From assembly GCA_000953735.1 (NCBI GenBank), contig LN554852.1, positions 4,351,846 to 4,415,845 of the forward strand: a DNA stretch of 64,000 bases, read 5' to 3'. The notes beneath the pieces were generated by a model that saw only the letters and a program-made list of their open reading frames with translations, was not told the origin of the DNA and did not search any database. Below, piece after piece: positions 1-14,847 of this stretch. Every line of letters starts with the position of its first letter. The first letter of the stretch is position 1. The translations under genes were made by a program, and so were the position numbers. Source of the DNA: Moritella viscosa. GTDB taxonomy: Bacteria; Pseudomonadota; Gammaproteobacteria; Enterobacterales; Moritellaceae.

Positions 1-2775
<2,775 letters not shown>

Positions 2776-2995
2776 ATACAATCTAAAGTCGACTGTACAA
2801 TTGAAATAACTAGGTATTATCTAGTTTTTTTCGCCTCAAGAATACTCAAGAACACTCTATTGTTATTACCGAAGCAATAACGTGTTTTAAGAACTTCTTT
2901 ATTTATTCAGCTTTCCAAATTTTTAAAGAGCAATTTGCTAAAAAGCAAAGATAAGCATTAAGCTTGCTTAGCTTTGTATTTTAACAACTATGATG
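2776..2995 (-). promoter_or_regulatory. tRNA-Ala to 23S spacer with boxA-like antiterminator
   Basis: This 220-base spacer lies between tRNA-Ala and 23S rRNA. On the minus strand it carries TTGCTCTTTAAAAATTTGG at about 2920-2938. This resembles the boxA element that loads the Nus antitermination complex and is found ahead of 23S in gammaproteobacterial rRNA operons. Flanking bases probably pair with sequence beyond the 23S 3' end to form the RNase III stem, but the partner strand is outside the window. No gene is seen in the spacer. Confidence 0.6.
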
Positions 2996-3071
2996 TGGTG
3001 GAGCTATGCGGGATCGAACCGCAGACCTCCTGCGTGCAAGGCAGGCGCTCTCCCAGCTGAGCTATAGCCCC
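2996..3071 (-). tRNA. tRNA-Ala (anticodon TGC)
   Basis: A 76-base cloverleaf on the minus strand begins GGGGCTATAGCTCAG and ends with an encoded CCA. The acceptor and T arms (GGTTCGATCC) and the anticodon stem-loop with TGC are all intact. It lies in the 16S-23S spacer directly after tRNA-Ile, the common arrangement in gammaproteobacterial rRNA operons. Confidence 0.97.
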
Positions 3072-3095
3072 ACATCATAGAGTTCGTAAGAAGAT

Positions 3096-3172
3096 TGGTA
3101 GGACTGAGTAGATTTGAACTACCGACCTCACCCTTATCAGGGGCGCGCTCTAACCAACTGAGCTACAGTCCT
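3096..3172 (-). tRNA. tRNA-Ile (anticodon GAT)
   Basis: A 77-base cloverleaf on the minus strand begins AGGACTGTAGCTCAG, has anticodon GAT in an intact stem-loop, a T arm with GTTCAAATC, and an encoded CCA end. It is the first tRNA of the 16S-23S spacer and is separated from tRNA-Ala by 24 bases. It should be processed from the rRNA precursor. Confidence 0.97.
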
Positions 3173-3249
3173 ATCGCATTTCTTACATGCTTTTCAACTT
3201 TCTATTCAAGCAATTTGTGTGGGCACTTACAAAAATTAACAACTTTACG

Positions 3250-4793
<1,544 letters not shown>

Positions 4794-5350
4794 AAAAGTT
4801 TTTGACTAATCGCCTAAGCGATTAAGTCGGCTCAATGAATTCTGTACTTCAACAACAAACCGAAGTTTGTTGTTTATAAAACCAAATCTTTCGATTTAAT
4901 TTAATGTTCACAATTACATTGATATAATTTTTGGTCATTATATCTCTGCAAGTGCTCACACAGATTGCTTGAATAAATTGTTAAAGAGCATACTGAGCGG
5001 CTGTTGCCGTGTCAGTGGGATGCATTATAGATAATAGGGCTCCATTGGCAAGTGATTTTATACATTTCATTCTATTTTAAAGATAAACCTTAAAAACCGA
5101 ACACAATTCAAACAAAACAAATTAAAAACAAGCAGCACTTCGCTTAAGCATGCTCTTTTCAACAAATGATTAACGTCTTTATCATAGTTTAGAGTGTTAC
5201 TTATTCAATTTTTATATTTTATTTACTTATATAGGTAGAATTTACTCACAAGGTCAATTTAAACTATTATTTAATTTACCTTTATACGTGACCTAACTCT
5301 CTGGTTTAGGTAACATGCGCCCTTTTTACGGTTTTGGAGTTTGAACATAT
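4794..5350 (-). promoter_or_regulatory. rRNA leader and upstream region between 16S and rapA
   Basis: This 557-base gap separates the divergent 16S and rapA genes and holds no gene. On the minus strand it contains the 16S leader with a boxA element (TGCTCTTTAACA, complement of 4979-4990) and a promoter (listed separately). The DNA beyond the promoter, about 5052-5250, is strongly A/T rich and could act as an UP element and Fis-binding region. The rapA promoter must lie in the last 100-150 bases, but I cannot assign it. Directly upstream of 16S, a hairpin-forming CTTAATCGCTTAGGCGATTAG is likely part of precursor processing. Confidence 0.7.
5024..5051 (-). promoter_or_regulatory. rRNA operon promoter
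   Basis: On the minus strand, -35 TTGCCA (complement of 5046-5051) and -10 TATAAT (complement of 5024-5029) are separated by 16 bases. A GC-containing discriminator GCATCCC follows the -10. The 16-base spacing and GC-rich discriminator are typical of rRNA promoters under growth-rate and ppGpp control. It lies about 35 bases upstream of boxA. Other rrn promoters may exist further upstream. Confidence 0.75.
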
Positions 5351-8263
5351 ATGCCCTTCCAACTTGGTCAGCGCTGGATCAGCGATACGGAATCAGAATT
5401 AGGATTAGGAACAATAGTTGCCATAGAAGGCAGAATGTTAACGCTATTATTTCCTGCAAGTGGTGAGAACCGTTTATATGCTCGTAACGAAGCGCCGATC
5501 ACTCGAGTCATGTTTAATGTCGGTGATCAGGTACTCTCTCATGAAGACTGGAGCTTAACTGTTACTGAAGTAACTGAAAGCTCAGGTATCATTACTTATA
5601 TAGGTATTCATCAAGACTCTGGTGAAGAAGTTTCCTTACGTGAAACATTCCTAAACAACTTCATTAAATTTAATAAACCACAAGATCGCCTATTTGCAGG
5701 CCAAATCGACCGTATGGATCGATTTGTATTACGCCATCAAACATTACAGCACCAGTTTTCTCAACAACAATCTGCATTAAATGGGATTCAAGGGCCACGT
5801 GTCAGTCTGATACCACATCAATTACATATTGCAACCGAAGTGGGCCAACGTCATGCTCCTCGTGTTTTACTTGCCGATGAAGTGGGTTTAGGTAAAACCA
5901 TTGAAGCGGGTTTGATCATCCACCAACAACTAACCGCAGGACTTGCCAATCGTGTGTTAATTCTGGTACCAGAAACATTACAACACCAATGGTTAGTGGA
6001 AATGATGCGTCGTTTCAATCTACACTTTAGTATTTTTGATGAAGAGCGTTGCATCGAATCGCTCGCTGAAGCAGATAATCCATTCGAAACTGAACAACTA
6101 ATCTTATGTAGTCTGGACTTCTTACGTAAAAAACGTCGTCGTTTTGAACAAGCAGTGGGCGCCGATTGGGATTTGTTGGTTGTTGATGAAGCGCATCACC
6201 TTAAATGGAGTGAAACAGAACCAAGTCGTGAATACCAAGTTGTAGAATCATTAGCGCAAAAGTCGCCTGGCGTACTATTACTAACAGCAACACCGGATCA
6301 ACTTGGTCATGAAAGTCACTTTGCACGTTTACGCTTATTAGATCCAAACCGTTTCTATGATTATGCCGCATTCGTTACTGAAGAAAATAATTATTCTATT
6401 ATTGCAAAAGCAGCACAAGAACTATTAGATTCACCAATCGTATCCCCGGACACCTCAGCATCATTAACTAAACTATTAAGTGAAGCTGATATATCAGACA
6501 AGTTGACTTTAATTCAAGCATCGCCAGATTCAAATGAAGCACAGCAGGCTAAACAATCAATAATCAATCAATTATTGGATCGCCATGGCACAGGTCGTTT
6601 ATTATTCCGTAATACACGCTCTGCAATCAAAGGTTTCCCGATTCGTCACTATCAGCCAATTCCTTTAGCACTACCAGACCAATATAAAACGTCATTAAAA
6701 GTCGCACAAATGATGAATGGCTCAGCAAGTTATGCGGAAGCTGCGCGTCGTGGTCTATACCCAGAAGAAATCTTCTTAGAATTCGAAGGAAAAGACGCAT
6801 CTTGGTGTAGTTTTGACCCACGTGTTGAATGGTTACAAAACTTCTTACTTGCCAATAAAAATGAAAAAGTATTAGTCATTGCAGCAAATGCCGAAACAGC
6901 AATGTCAATCGAAGAGTCGCTACGCGTGAGTGAAGGTATTCGTGGAACAGTATTCCATGAAGGTATGTCTATTATCGAGCGTGATAAAGCGGGCGCTTAC
7001 TTCGCTCAAGAAGAAGCTGGGGCACAAGTTTTACTTTGTTCTGAAATTGGTTCTGAAGGTCGTAACTTCCAATTTGCACAACACCTTGTATTATTTGATT
7101 TACCATTAAACCCAGATTTACTTGAGCAACGAATTGGTCGTTTAGATCGCATCGGTCAGAAAAATGACATCAGTATTCACGTACCTTTCTTTACGAATAC
7201 CGCACAGGATGTATTACAAAACTGGTATCAGAATGGCCTAAATGCATTTGAGCATACTTGCCCTATCGGTGGCGATATTTTTGCAGAAGTAAAAGATGAA
7301 TTACTGACTCAACTAGCCGCAAAAGAAATTGATGTGGCTGCAACAAATGCATTGATCACTGATACACGCAATCAATACGATGTATTAAAAGCAAAAATGG
7401 AAAGTGGCCGAGATCGTTTACTGGAACTAAATTCTAACGGTTTAGGTAAATCAGACGATATTATCGCGCAATTAAAAGCCAATGATGATAGCCCTACGCT
7501 ACCTATTTTTGCGATACGCTTATTCGATGTTATTGGTATAAACCAAGAAGATCGTGGCGAGAATATGTTGGTATTAAAACCGACAGATCAGATGTTAGTA
7601 CCAAGTTTGCCACATCTATCTGAAGACGGCATTACAGTTACCTTCGATCGTGAGACCGCATTATCGCGTGACGACGTACATTTCCTTACTTGGGAACACC
7701 CATTAATACGCGCATGTATTGAATTAATCATGACGTCTGATACAGGTTCTACAGCTGTTTCACTGTTAAAAAATCCAGCGCTACCTGCTGGCACTATTTT
7801 ATTAGAACTACTTTATGTGGTTGAAACATCAGCACCACCTTATTGTCAAATTAATCGTTTCTTGCCAGCAACACCAATTCGTTTGTTACTGGATAAAAAC
7901 AGTAATAATTTAGCCGTAAAAGTAGACTTTGATAGTTTCAATCGTCAACTTAATGCGATTAACCGCCATGTAGCAACGAAACTGGTTTCGGCATCTCAAA
8001 CGATTATCCATGATCTTATTGGTAAATCGACGAGTGTTGCAGAAGCACAAAAGCAAGCTATTACCAGCGCTGCGCTTGATGTTATGCAAAAAAATATGAC
8101 GATAGAATTAGAACGTCTACAAGCACTGCAAAAGATTAACCCTAATGTACGTGATGAAGAACTGGCATTTATTGAAAAACAAACAGCAGAACTCACAACA
8201 CACATTAATAATGCTCAGCTTAAACTAGATGCGGTACGCTTTATAGTCGTTACACCGAGCTAA
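5351..8263 (+). CDS. rapA: RNA polymerase-associated ATPase RapA
   Basis: SWI2/SNF2-family ATPase that binds RNA polymerase and helps recycle it after transcription. The 970-residue length matches E. coli RapA (968). The N-terminal region has Tudor-like character. The helicase core carries Walker A DEVGLGKT at residues 176-183 and DEAHH at 279-283, and the second RecA lobe carries [15 protein letters not shown] ribosome site lies 11 bases before the ATG. It is divergent from the rRNA operon and followed by rluA, as in E. coli. Identification is certain. Confidence 0.97.
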   Translation: MPFQLGQRWISDTESELGLGTIVAIEGRMLTLLFPASGENRLYARNEAPITRVMFNVGDQVLSHEDWSLTVTEVTESSGIITYIGIHQDSGEEVSLRETFLNNFIKFNKPQDRLFAGQIDRMDRFVLRHQTLQHQFSQQQSALNGIQGPRVSLIPHQLHIATEVGQRHAPRVLLADEVGLGKTIEAGLIIHQQLTAGLANRVLILVPETLQHQWLVEMMRRFNLHFSIFDEERCIESLAEADNPFETEQLILCSLDFLRKKRRRFEQAVGADWDLLVVDEAHHLKWSETEPSREYQVVESLAQKSPGVLLLTATPDQLGHESHFARLRLLDPNRFYDYAAFVTEENNYSIIAKAAQELLDSPIVSPDTSASLTKLLSEADISDKLTLIQASPDSNEAQQAKQSIINQLLDRHGTGRLLFRNTRSAIKGFPIRHYQPIPLALPDQYKTSLKVAQMMNGSASYAEAARRGLYPEEIFLEFEGKDASWCSFDPRVEWLQNFLLANKNEKVLVIAANAETAMSIEESLRVSEGIRGTVFHEGMSIIERDKAGAYFAQEEAGAQVLLCSEIGSEGRNFQFAQHLVLFDLPLNPDLLEQRIGRLDRIGQKNDISIHVPFFTNTAQDVLQNWYQNGLNAFEHTCPIGGDIFAEVKDELLTQLAAKEIDVAATNALITDTRNQYDVLKAKMESGRDRLLELNSNGLGKSDDIIAQLKANDDSPTLPIFAIRLFDVIGINQEDRGENMLVLKPTDQMLVPSLPHLSEDGITVTFDRETALSRDDVHFLTWEHPLIRACIELIMTSDTGSTAVSLLKNPALPAGTILLELLYVVETSAPPYCQINRFLPATPIRLLLDKNSNNLAVKVDFDSFNRQLNAINRHVATKLVSASQTIIHDLIGKSTSVAEAQKQAITSAALDVMQKNMTIELERLQALQKINPNVRDEELAFIEKQTAELTTHINNAQLKLDAVRFIVVTPS

Positions 8264-8285
8264 ATAAAAGCACATTATAATGACC

Positions 8286-8325
8286 AACAACAAAGGTGCT
8301 AATTTCGGTTAGTCCCTTTGTTGTT
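8286..8325. repeat. hairpin between rapA and rluA
   Basis: A perfect 11-base inverted repeat, AACAACAAAGG and CCTTTGTTGTT, with an 18-base loop whose inner CTAA/TTAG can extend the pairing. It lies 22 bases after the rapA stop. No T tract follows on either strand, so it is a weak candidate for a terminator. It may instead be an RNA-stabilising or processing structure. Confidence 0.45.
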
Positions 8326-8381
8326 AACAAGCGGTAATTTAAAGCTTACCTTCTAAATTCTTCACTATATTGTACATACCT

Positions 8382-9071
8382 ATGCCCGACTTTATTTATG
8401 CTCCGCCGCAACACCCTCGATTAAATATTATTTATCAAGACGAGGCTATTATTGTATTAAATAAACCAAGTGGATTACTGAGCGTTCCTGGGCGATTAGC
8501 CGAACATACCGACAGTATTGCGAGTCGGGTGCAAGAATTATTTCCCGCTGCGACAATTGTGCACCGTTTAGACATGTGCACTTCAGGTGTGATCTTAATG
8601 GCATTGACTAAATCTGCGCAAAGCCATATCAGCAGACAATTTCAACAACGTTCAACCGCAAAATATTACTATGCTCGTTTAGAAGGTATCCCAACTGCTG
8701 AGTCTGGCAGCATTGATTTGCCATTACGCTGTGATTGGCCAAATAGACCAAGACAACTTGTTGATTTCGTTGAGGGAAAACCAGCACTGACGCATTGGCA
8801 GATAATTGCAAAACAAAAAGCACATGACGATAATAATCAACAAGCTAGCGCTACTGTATTGCTCAAACCTGTGACAGGCCGCTCCCACCAACTACGCGTG
8901 CATATGTTAGCATTAGGCACACCAATCTTGGGGGATGAGTTATATGCATCGACACAAGGCATTGCCAGTGCAGAACATTTACAACTGCATGCCGCTATGT
9001 TAGAAATTGAACATCCCCTAACATCAAAAAAAATTACATTTAAGGTCAATCCACCTTTTCCAATTAATTAG
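8382..9071 (+). CDS. rluA: 23S/tRNA pseudouridine synthase RluA
   Basis: Dual-specificity pseudouridine synthase that in E. coli modifies U746 of 23S rRNA and U32 of several tRNAs. The product is 229 residues (E. coli 219) and contains HRLDMCTSG with the catalytic aspartate at residue 64, plus CDWPNRP and GRSHQLRVHM, which fit RluA rather than RluC/D. I chose the ATG because its product aligns with E. coli RluA; an in-frame TTG lies 12 bases upstream. No strong ribosome site is visible. It follows rapA. Confidence 0.93.
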   Translation: MPDFIYAPPQHPRLNIIYQDEAIIVLNKPSGLLSVPGRLAEHTDSIASRVQELFPAATIVHRLDMCTSGVILMALTKSAQSHISRQFQQRSTAKYYYARLEGIPTAESGSIDLPLRCDWPNRPRQLVDFVEGKPALTHWQIIAKQKAHDDNNQQASATVLLKPVTGRSHQLRVHMLALGTPILGDELYASTQGIASAEHLQLHAAMLEIEHPLTSKKITFKVNPPFPIN

Positions 9072-9098
9072 AATAATTCTTTATTTTAGGAATGATGA

Positions 9099-9914
9099 AT
9101 GCTTAAAGCGCTTGTATTATTACTTTTATCCACTTTGTCGCTACAAATATACGCTGAAGAGAATAATGCTGAAGAAAATGAAAACAAAAATGAGACTAAT
9201 AAGCCAACAATCGCCTTCCCGATTTCTCAACAACGCGTATTTGATCAAGACTTAACTAAATACAGTAATGCAAGCGAAGTTGCTTGGTTAGGTGATAAAG
9301 AAGATCGCTTTCTGACTCTATGGCTTGAACAAACGACAGCAAAAGTCACAGGTACAAGTTGGATTTTTGCCGATACCTATACTTCAGCCAATAATCCCAA
9401 TATTATCCAAACACTGCGCTATCAGCTTAGTGATAGGGGATTACACACCTATTCTATATCGCCATTAAGTCAAACCTTAAAATCAGAGCAAGCAGAGCAA
9501 CGTTTACAAGCGCAATTACTCACCTTACAAGACAAGATAGTAAGTAAAAGTGGTAAGCGCCTACTTATCATTCAGGGAGCCAATTGCCAAGCAATGATAA
9601 ACGTACTGATAAAAAATAAAGATGTTTACGTCGATGCGATTGTGCTACTTAGTGCACATAGCGCCACCCCAACGTTAGCATCTCAACTCATTAGCCAAAT
9701 GCACCAACTAAAAGCACCTATTTTAGATTTGTATGCGCAAACGGATAGTTTGGCGATAATTAATGAAGCAAAATTAAGACGGATAGCTGCAAAGCGAATT
9801 AACACAGATAAGTACAGACAAACTGAAGTGATCGGTTTACAGGGTCAAGTAGAGACTCAGATCGCAACCAGCCAAATAATTTATGGCTGGTTGGTTAAGC
9901 TCGGCTGGTATTAA
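9099..9914 (+). CDS. DUF3530 family exported protein
   Basis: A 271-residue protein with a clear signal peptide (about residues 1-19, ending near IYA) followed by a short acidic, Asn-rich linker. The rest resembles DUF3530, a family with an alpha/beta-hydrolase-like fold and unknown role. Supporting blocks are the WIFADTYTS region, the LRYQLSDRGLHTYSISPLS segment and LLIIQGANCQA. The GAN at the expected nucleophile elbow lacks the usual G-x-S-x-G serine, so hydrolase activity is doubtful. It has a good AGGA ribosome site and overlaps djlA tail-to-tail by four bases. Confidence 0.65.
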   Translation: MLKALVLLLLSTLSLQIYAEENNAEENENKNETNKPTIAFPISQQRVFDQDLTKYSNASEVAWLGDKEDRFLTLWLEQTTAKVTGTSWIFADTYTSANNPNIIQTLRYQLSDRGLHTYSISPLSQTLKSEQAEQRLQAQLLTLQDKIVSKSGKRLLIIQGANCQAMINVLIKNKDVYVDAIVLLSAHSATPTLASQLISQMHQLKAPILDLYAQTDSLAIINEAKLRRIAAKRINTDKYRQTEVIGLQGQVETQIATSQIIYGWLVKLGWY

Positions 9915-10702
9915 CGCATTTTTCTCGATTCTTTTACTACGTCATAAGCACCTTGGATATCTTGGGCTTTCTCTTTAGCAATAATCATCATTTCTTCTGG
10001 TAAACCTTTTGATACCAATTTATCCGGATGATGTTCATTCATTAATTTACGATAAGCACGCTTAATTACTTTGTCGTCATCCTCAGCCCTCACACCTAAT
10101 TGCTGATAGGCGTTAGTTAATGCTTCTTCACGGCTTACTTTACTGCCATGGCGGTGCGAACGTAACTCCGCTTCCATCATGCGTAATAAATTATCCATAT
10201 CCTGAGTCGTCACACCCAAGATCGCACCGATACGATGAAGGATATCGCGCTCTGCGGTGGACAGTTCAAGATCGGCAAAAGCAGCCTGAATTTGTATCTC
10301 CAGGAACATTTTAATCAGATCTCGACGTAACACACTGACACGGCGAAAATCTCGAACCGTTTGCTCTAACGGGAAATCAGCTTCCTTACCCTGATTGAAT
10401 GATACTTGAGCTGCACGACGAGTTTCACCTGTCAGTTTCATTCGGTCCATTAGCTGCGTCGCGACATGAATTTCAGCTTCGGTTACGTGGCCGTCCGCTT
10501 TTGCCATGTGCCCCATCACCGAAAATGACGTATGTAAAAAAATATCCTGACGTTTATGTGCCGCAGGTCGTGTATCAATACCAAGTTGAGATCCAAATTG
10601 GCGCTTTAATATCGAACCAACCCAGATCATAAAAATCGCACCAAAAAATCCACCAAACTTATAACCAATTGCGGATAATAAAATGTAAAACAACATATTC
10701 AT
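9911..10702 (-). CDS. djlA: membrane-anchored co-chaperone DjlA
   Basis: Type III DnaJ-like protein that stimulates DnaK at the inner membrane. The 263-residue product has an N-terminal glycine-containing membrane segment (about 4-30), a TerB-like central region (MGHMAKADGHVTEAEI), and a C-terminal J domain with the HPD motif at about 225-227. Length and sequence match E. coli DjlA (271). I chose the ATG at 10702 over an upstream TTG. It is divergent from lptD and overlaps the DUF3530 gene at their 3' ends. Only 178 bases separate its start from the chosen lptD start. Confidence 0.94.
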   Translation of the reverse strand: MNMLFYILLSAIGYKFGGFFGAIFMIWVGSILKRQFGSQLGIDTRPAAHKRQDIFLHTSFSVMGHMAKADGHVTEAEIHVATQLMDRMKLTGETRRAAQVSFNQGKEADFPLEQTVRDFRRVSVLRRDLIKMFLEIQIQAAFADLELSTAERDILHRIGAILGVTTQDMDNLLRMMEAELRSHRHGSKVSREEALTNAYQQLGVRAEDDDKVIKRAYRKLMNEHHPDKLVSKGLPEEMMIIAKEKAQDIQGAYDVVKESRKMR

Positions 10703-10880
10703 AAAAGTAGCTACCAAGCAAAAATGACATATATTTATATAAGAATTGTATTATGGCTGTTTAAAATGTAACAAATCAATCAATCTCATCATCTTTTTAC
10801 AGGTTTACGGGATAAAACCAGCCATTAAATGGTCTATCGCTGTAATATGGATTATTATATCCAACTATTTTTTAATTTTA

Positions 10881-13283
10881 ATGAAATTATCGATGACAAA
10901 ATGGATTGTTAAAATGCGCCTTCTCACCTTATTTTCAACACTCAGCGGTGTCGTATTCTCAGCTAGCGCAGCTACAATTATTACTAATGCGGATGGTACT
11001 TCAAGTATTCTTGACGACTCAACAACGCCGTCTGAATTAAGCTTATTTAAACAATGCTATCCTTATGTGCCTGCGATAAAGCCTCCACTCGCAGATACTA
11101 AAGCTGCTAACGAGATCCAACTATTATCAAATGATGCAAAAGTAATCCAAGGTAACAAAGCTATTTTTACCGGTGATGTGAACTTTACTCAAGGTAATCG
11201 AGAGTTATCCGCTGATGAAATTATTCTATACCAGTTAACCAATATTTTAACAGCCGAAGGCAATGTTGTATTAGAAGACAGCACATCGACAATTAATGGT
11301 CGCGCTTTAAAAGCAAACTTAGACACTAAAGATGCCGAACTAACATACGTAAATTATTTACTACATGGCCAAGCCGGTAATGGTGAAGCAAAGAAAGTTT
11401 ATATTACCAATAGCGGTGATAATATTTTAATGCAACGCTCTTCTTATAGCGAGTGTCCCTTTGGTGACAATAGCTGGGTATTACGTGCTTCCTCTATCGA
11501 CATTGATAATATAGATGAGTCTGCGGAAGCTTATAACGCAACGCTGTACTTTAAAGACGTGCCCATTTTCTATATGCCATATTTTACTTATCCAACCACA
11601 GATAAGCGTAGAACAGGTTTACTGTTTCCGTCATTTGAAAATTCATTAGAAAATGGCATCACCTTTTCACAACCAATCTATTGGAATATCGCTCCAAATT
11701 ACGACATGGAAATTGTTCCGACTTACATGTCTGAGCGAGGTATCTACTTAACAAATAAATTCCGTTATTTAATTGATGGACAAAGCGGTAAGATAAACGT
11801 TGAATATCTTGCTAACGATAAGAAAACCAATACTGACCGAACACTCTACCATTGGAGCCACAACGGTAATTTTAATGACAATTTAAACTTCAATGCTAGC
11901 TACACACAAGTAAGTGATAACAATTACTTTTCTGATCTTAATGCATCAGCTGGTGCTCGAGACAGTAATACACTACTTAGAACTGCAGCCTTGACTTATA
12001 ATACAGATATGACGTCATCACAATTTGAAGTCCGTGATTTTCAAATTTTAAGTAATTCTACAGCATCAACACCGCATAAAGTATTACCGAAGATCTCCTT
12101 TACGGGTTACCAACAATTCGATAATAATCCAATTGAACTGTCAGTTTATAGTGAAATAACGAATTTTACTCATTCTAACAGTAAAATGTATAAGGGCATC
12201 AGAACCCATATAGAACCGACTATTAGTTTCCCATATAAACGTCCTGCAGGTTTCGCTGTTGCCGAATTTAAATTACCGATGACTTACTACAGTCAAACAT
12301 TCAGTGATTCCGATAATGGCAATTTTGTAAATGGCTACAAAGGTGAGTTAGAAGAAGAAGTGGTACGTGTGATACCGACCGCAAGGTTACACGCAGGTTT
12401 AAATTTTGAACGTTCTACATCTTGGTTTGGTAATGCATTCACTCAAACTTTAGAGCCCCAAGTTCAATACCTCTATATCCCGTATAAAAACCAAGATAAT
12501 ATCGGTATTTATGACTCATCGACTATTCAACAAGATTTTCTCGGTTTATACCGTGACCGTATTTATAGCGGTTTAGATCGTATTGCCGACACCAATCAAG
12601 TTACTGTTGGTTTAACAAGTCGAGTATTCGATAAAATAGGCAGTGAGCGATTCCGATTTTCACTTGGGCAAATCGTTTACTTTGGTGATAGTCAAGTTGG
12701 GATAGCTCCTGAAGCGAAGGCAAAGGCTGATAACACTGAAGTGACGACATCAAGTATCGTAATGGAGACCGATGTTAAAATTAACGATAATCTATTCTTC
12801 AATAACAGTATTGAATATGCTCTCGATGATGCGCTAGTACGTCGTGCCGACGCTGCCATTGAATACCGTTTTGATCTTGGTCAGCGCGTGCAATTTAATT
12901 ACCGTTACATTGAAGATACAGCCTCTATACTAGAAGATGCAAATAGCCGAGTTAATTCGACAATCAACCAAGTTGGTTCAAAATATATCTTACCAATCAA
13001 TAATCAATGGGACATGGGCGCAAGTTATTACTACGATGTTGAAAATAAAATAACCCAAGACGCTTTTGTTGGTATTAAATATGAATCTTGCTGTTGGGCA
13101 ATTCGTCTTGATTATGGTTATCGCCTAAAGAATCATAATATTAGTACCAATAAAACAGAGTATGATCGTGGTCCAACACTCATGTTTGAGCTAAAAGGTT
13201 TGGGTGGTATTGGGACTGATATGAATCACATAGGTACTTCAAGTTTATTTACATACGGTCAACCGTTCCAGTTACGTGAATAA
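10881..13283 (+). CDS. lptD: LPS-assembly outer-membrane protein LptD
   Basis: Outer-membrane beta-barrel that, with LptE, inserts lipopolysaccharide into the outer leaflet. The product has a signal peptide ending near ASAA, an OstA-like jellyroll with LSADEIILYQ, and a long C-terminal barrel rich in alternating aromatic strands. Four cysteines occur at residues 59, 192, 737 and 738, matching the two disulfide pairs of E. coli LptD (C31/C724 and C173/C725). The start is uncertain: ATGs at 10881, 10893 and 10914 all leave a plausible signal peptide. surA follows, as in E. coli; LptD is a SurA client. Confidence 0.94.
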   Translation: MKLSMTKWIVKMRLLTLFSTLSGVVFSASAATIITNADGTSSILDDSTTPSELSLFKQCYPYVPAIKPPLADTKAANEIQLLSNDAKVIQGNKAIFTGDVNFTQGNRELSADEIILYQLTNILTAEGNVVLEDSTSTINGRALKANLDTKDAELTYVNYLLHGQAGNGEAKKVYITNSGDNILMQRSSYSECPFGDNSWVLRASSIDIDNIDESAEAYNATLYFKDVPIFYMPYFTYPTTDKRRTGLLFPSFENSLENGITFSQPIYWNIAPNYDMEIVPTYMSERGIYLTNKFRYLIDGQSGKINVEYLANDKKTNTDRTLYHWSHNGNFNDNLNFNASYTQVSDNNYFSDLNASAGARDSNTLLRTAALTYNTDMTSSQFEVRDFQILSNSTASTPHKVLPKISFTGYQQFDNNPIELSVYSEITNFTHSNSKMYKGIRTHIEPTISFPYKRPAGFAVAEFKLPMTYYSQTFSDSDNGNFVNGYKGELEEEVVRVIPTARLHAGLNFERSTSWFGNAFTQTLEPQVQYLYIPYKNQDNIGIYDSSTIQQDFLGLYRDRIYSGLDRIADTNQVTVGLTSRVFDKIGSERFRFSLGQIVYFGDSQVGIAPEAKAKADNTEVTTSSIVMETDVKINDNLFFNNSIEYALDDALVRRADAAIEYRFDLGQRVQFNYRYIEDTASILEDANSRVNSTINQVGSKYILPINNQWDMGASYYYDVENKITQDAFVGIKYESCCWAIRLDYGYRLKNHNISTNKTEYDRGPTLMFELKGLGGIGTDMNHIGTSSLFTYGQPFQLRE

Positions 13284-13537
13284 GCATAGTTTATAAACGA
13301 ATTGAGAAATACACTTAGGCATGATAATGGCGATAATTAACCCGCCGTTATCAGTCAAAAAGGGATTAACAGATCATGAAGATTGCATTGAAAGCCTGAC
13401 AAGGTATACTTCCGCATACTTTTTCACCTCGGTTTTCAGCGAATTACACAATCCTCATACTTTCCCGTGGTAAAAATTGATAGTTTTCAGCCTACTGCTG
13501 TCTCAGTTATAGTCGATATTGAATAGGAATTCATAAA

Positions 13538-14836
13538 GTGATTAAAAAAGTAATTAAGATTCTATTATCCGGAGTCATAGTTGTAACGAGTTGGCAAGCT
13601 CAGGCCGAGCTAACTAAGCTCGATGAAGTGATTGCGATTGTTAATGAAGAAGTTATTTTAGCGAGTGATGTCAACACATTAACAAGCTCGGTAACAAAAC
13701 GAGCGACAAAAGCCGGCCAGACTTTACCATCGCAAAAGATACTGACCCAGCAAGCGTTAGATAAACTCATCATTGATAGCCTGCAATTACAAATGGCAAA
13801 AAAAATGGGCATGCGCATTAGCAATGCTCAGCTCGATGATACGTTAAATAATATTGCTAAAAGTAATAACCAAACCGTTGAACAACTACGTCAAAACGTT
13901 CTTGCTGATGGTGGTAATTTTAACGACTATAAAGAAGAACTACGTGTTCAGCTATTAACCAACGAAGTGCAGCGCATGCAAATGCGTCGTCGTATCACTA
14001 TTTCGGATCAAGACGTTGATAACTTACTTGCGATCATCAACGAGCAGGGTCAGAAAAATCTACAATATCGTGTAAGTCATATCATGCTACGCGTCCCTAA
14101 CGACGCTGATAACGCGACGATGGAAGCATTACAAACTAAAATTACCGATATACAAACACAGCTAAATGCAGGAAAAGAATTTTCAAATCTCGCTTTAGCT
14201 GTCTCTGCAGGTCCAAAAGCACTTGATGGAGGCGATTGGGGCTGGATGAATATCAATGAAATGCCGACATTATTCGCAGAAGCAGTAACCAATGCCAAAA
14301 AAGGTGACATCATAGGTCCTATCCGCAGTGGTGCTGGGTTACATATCATCAAAATTACTGATATGCGAGGTGTAGAAACGGTACTAACGAAAGAAGTCAA
14401 TGCACGTCATATCTTGGTTAAACCATCGGTAATTTTAAGTGATGACAAAGCGAGATCATTATTAAATGGTTATTTAGCCCGTATTAAATCAGGTGATGCG
14501 GACTTTGCTGAACTCGCGAAAGCCTATTCAGATGATACAGGCTCTGCAGTCAAAGGCGGTGAACTAGGCTGGGCAGATCCAAATATCTATGTACCGGCAT
14601 TTAAATTAGCGCTAAAAGACTTGAAGAAAGGTGAAATTAGCCCTGCATTTCGTTCTAGTCATGGCTGGCACATAGTGCAACTACTTGATAGACGTACACA
14701 AGATACGACAGATAAAGCAAATCGCCAAAAAGCATGGCAACTGTTGTATAATCGTCGTGCAGCTGAAGAAAGCCAAGCTTGGTTAAATGAATTAAAACAA
14801 GAAGCTTATATTCGTATTTTAGATAATGAATCGTAA
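13538..14836 (+). CDS. surA: periplasmic chaperone and peptidyl-prolyl isomerase SurA
   Basis: Periplasmic chaperone for outer-membrane proteins, including LptD encoded just upstream. The 432-residue product (E. coli 428) has a signal peptide of about 23 residues, an N-terminal chaperone domain, and two parvulin domains starting near the HIMLRVP and HILVKPS motifs, then a C-terminal helix. The start is GTG with an AGGA site 9-10 bases upstream. The 254-base gap after lptD holds only a weak imperfect hairpin (about 13323-13350), so surA may have its own promoter. pdxA follows after 11 bases. Confidence 0.96.
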   Translation: MIKKVIKILLSGVIVVTSWQAQAELTKLDEVIAIVNEEVILASDVNTLTSSVTKRATKAGQTLPSQKILTQQALDKLIIDSLQLQMAKKMGMRISNAQLDDTLNNIAKSNNQTVEQLRQNVLADGGNFNDYKEELRVQLLTNEVQRMQMRRRITISDQDVDNLLAIINEQGQKNLQYRVSHIMLRVPNDADNATMEALQTKITDIQTQLNAGKEFSNLALAVSAGPKALDGGDWGWMNINEMPTLFAEAVTNAKKGDIIGPIRSGAGLHIIKITDMRGVETVLTKEVNARHILVKPSVILSDDKARSLLNGYLARIKSGDADFAELAKAYSDDTGSAVKGGELGWADPNIYVPAFKLALKDLKKGEISPAFRSSHGWHIVQLLDRRTQDTTDKANRQKAWQLLYNRRAAEESQAWLNELKQEAYIRILDNES

Positions 14837-14847
14837 CAGGTGAAAAT

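Noticed and set aside
13323-13350. Terminator between lptD and surA
   Set aside because: The hairpin is imperfect and lacks a T tract; evidence is too weak to list.
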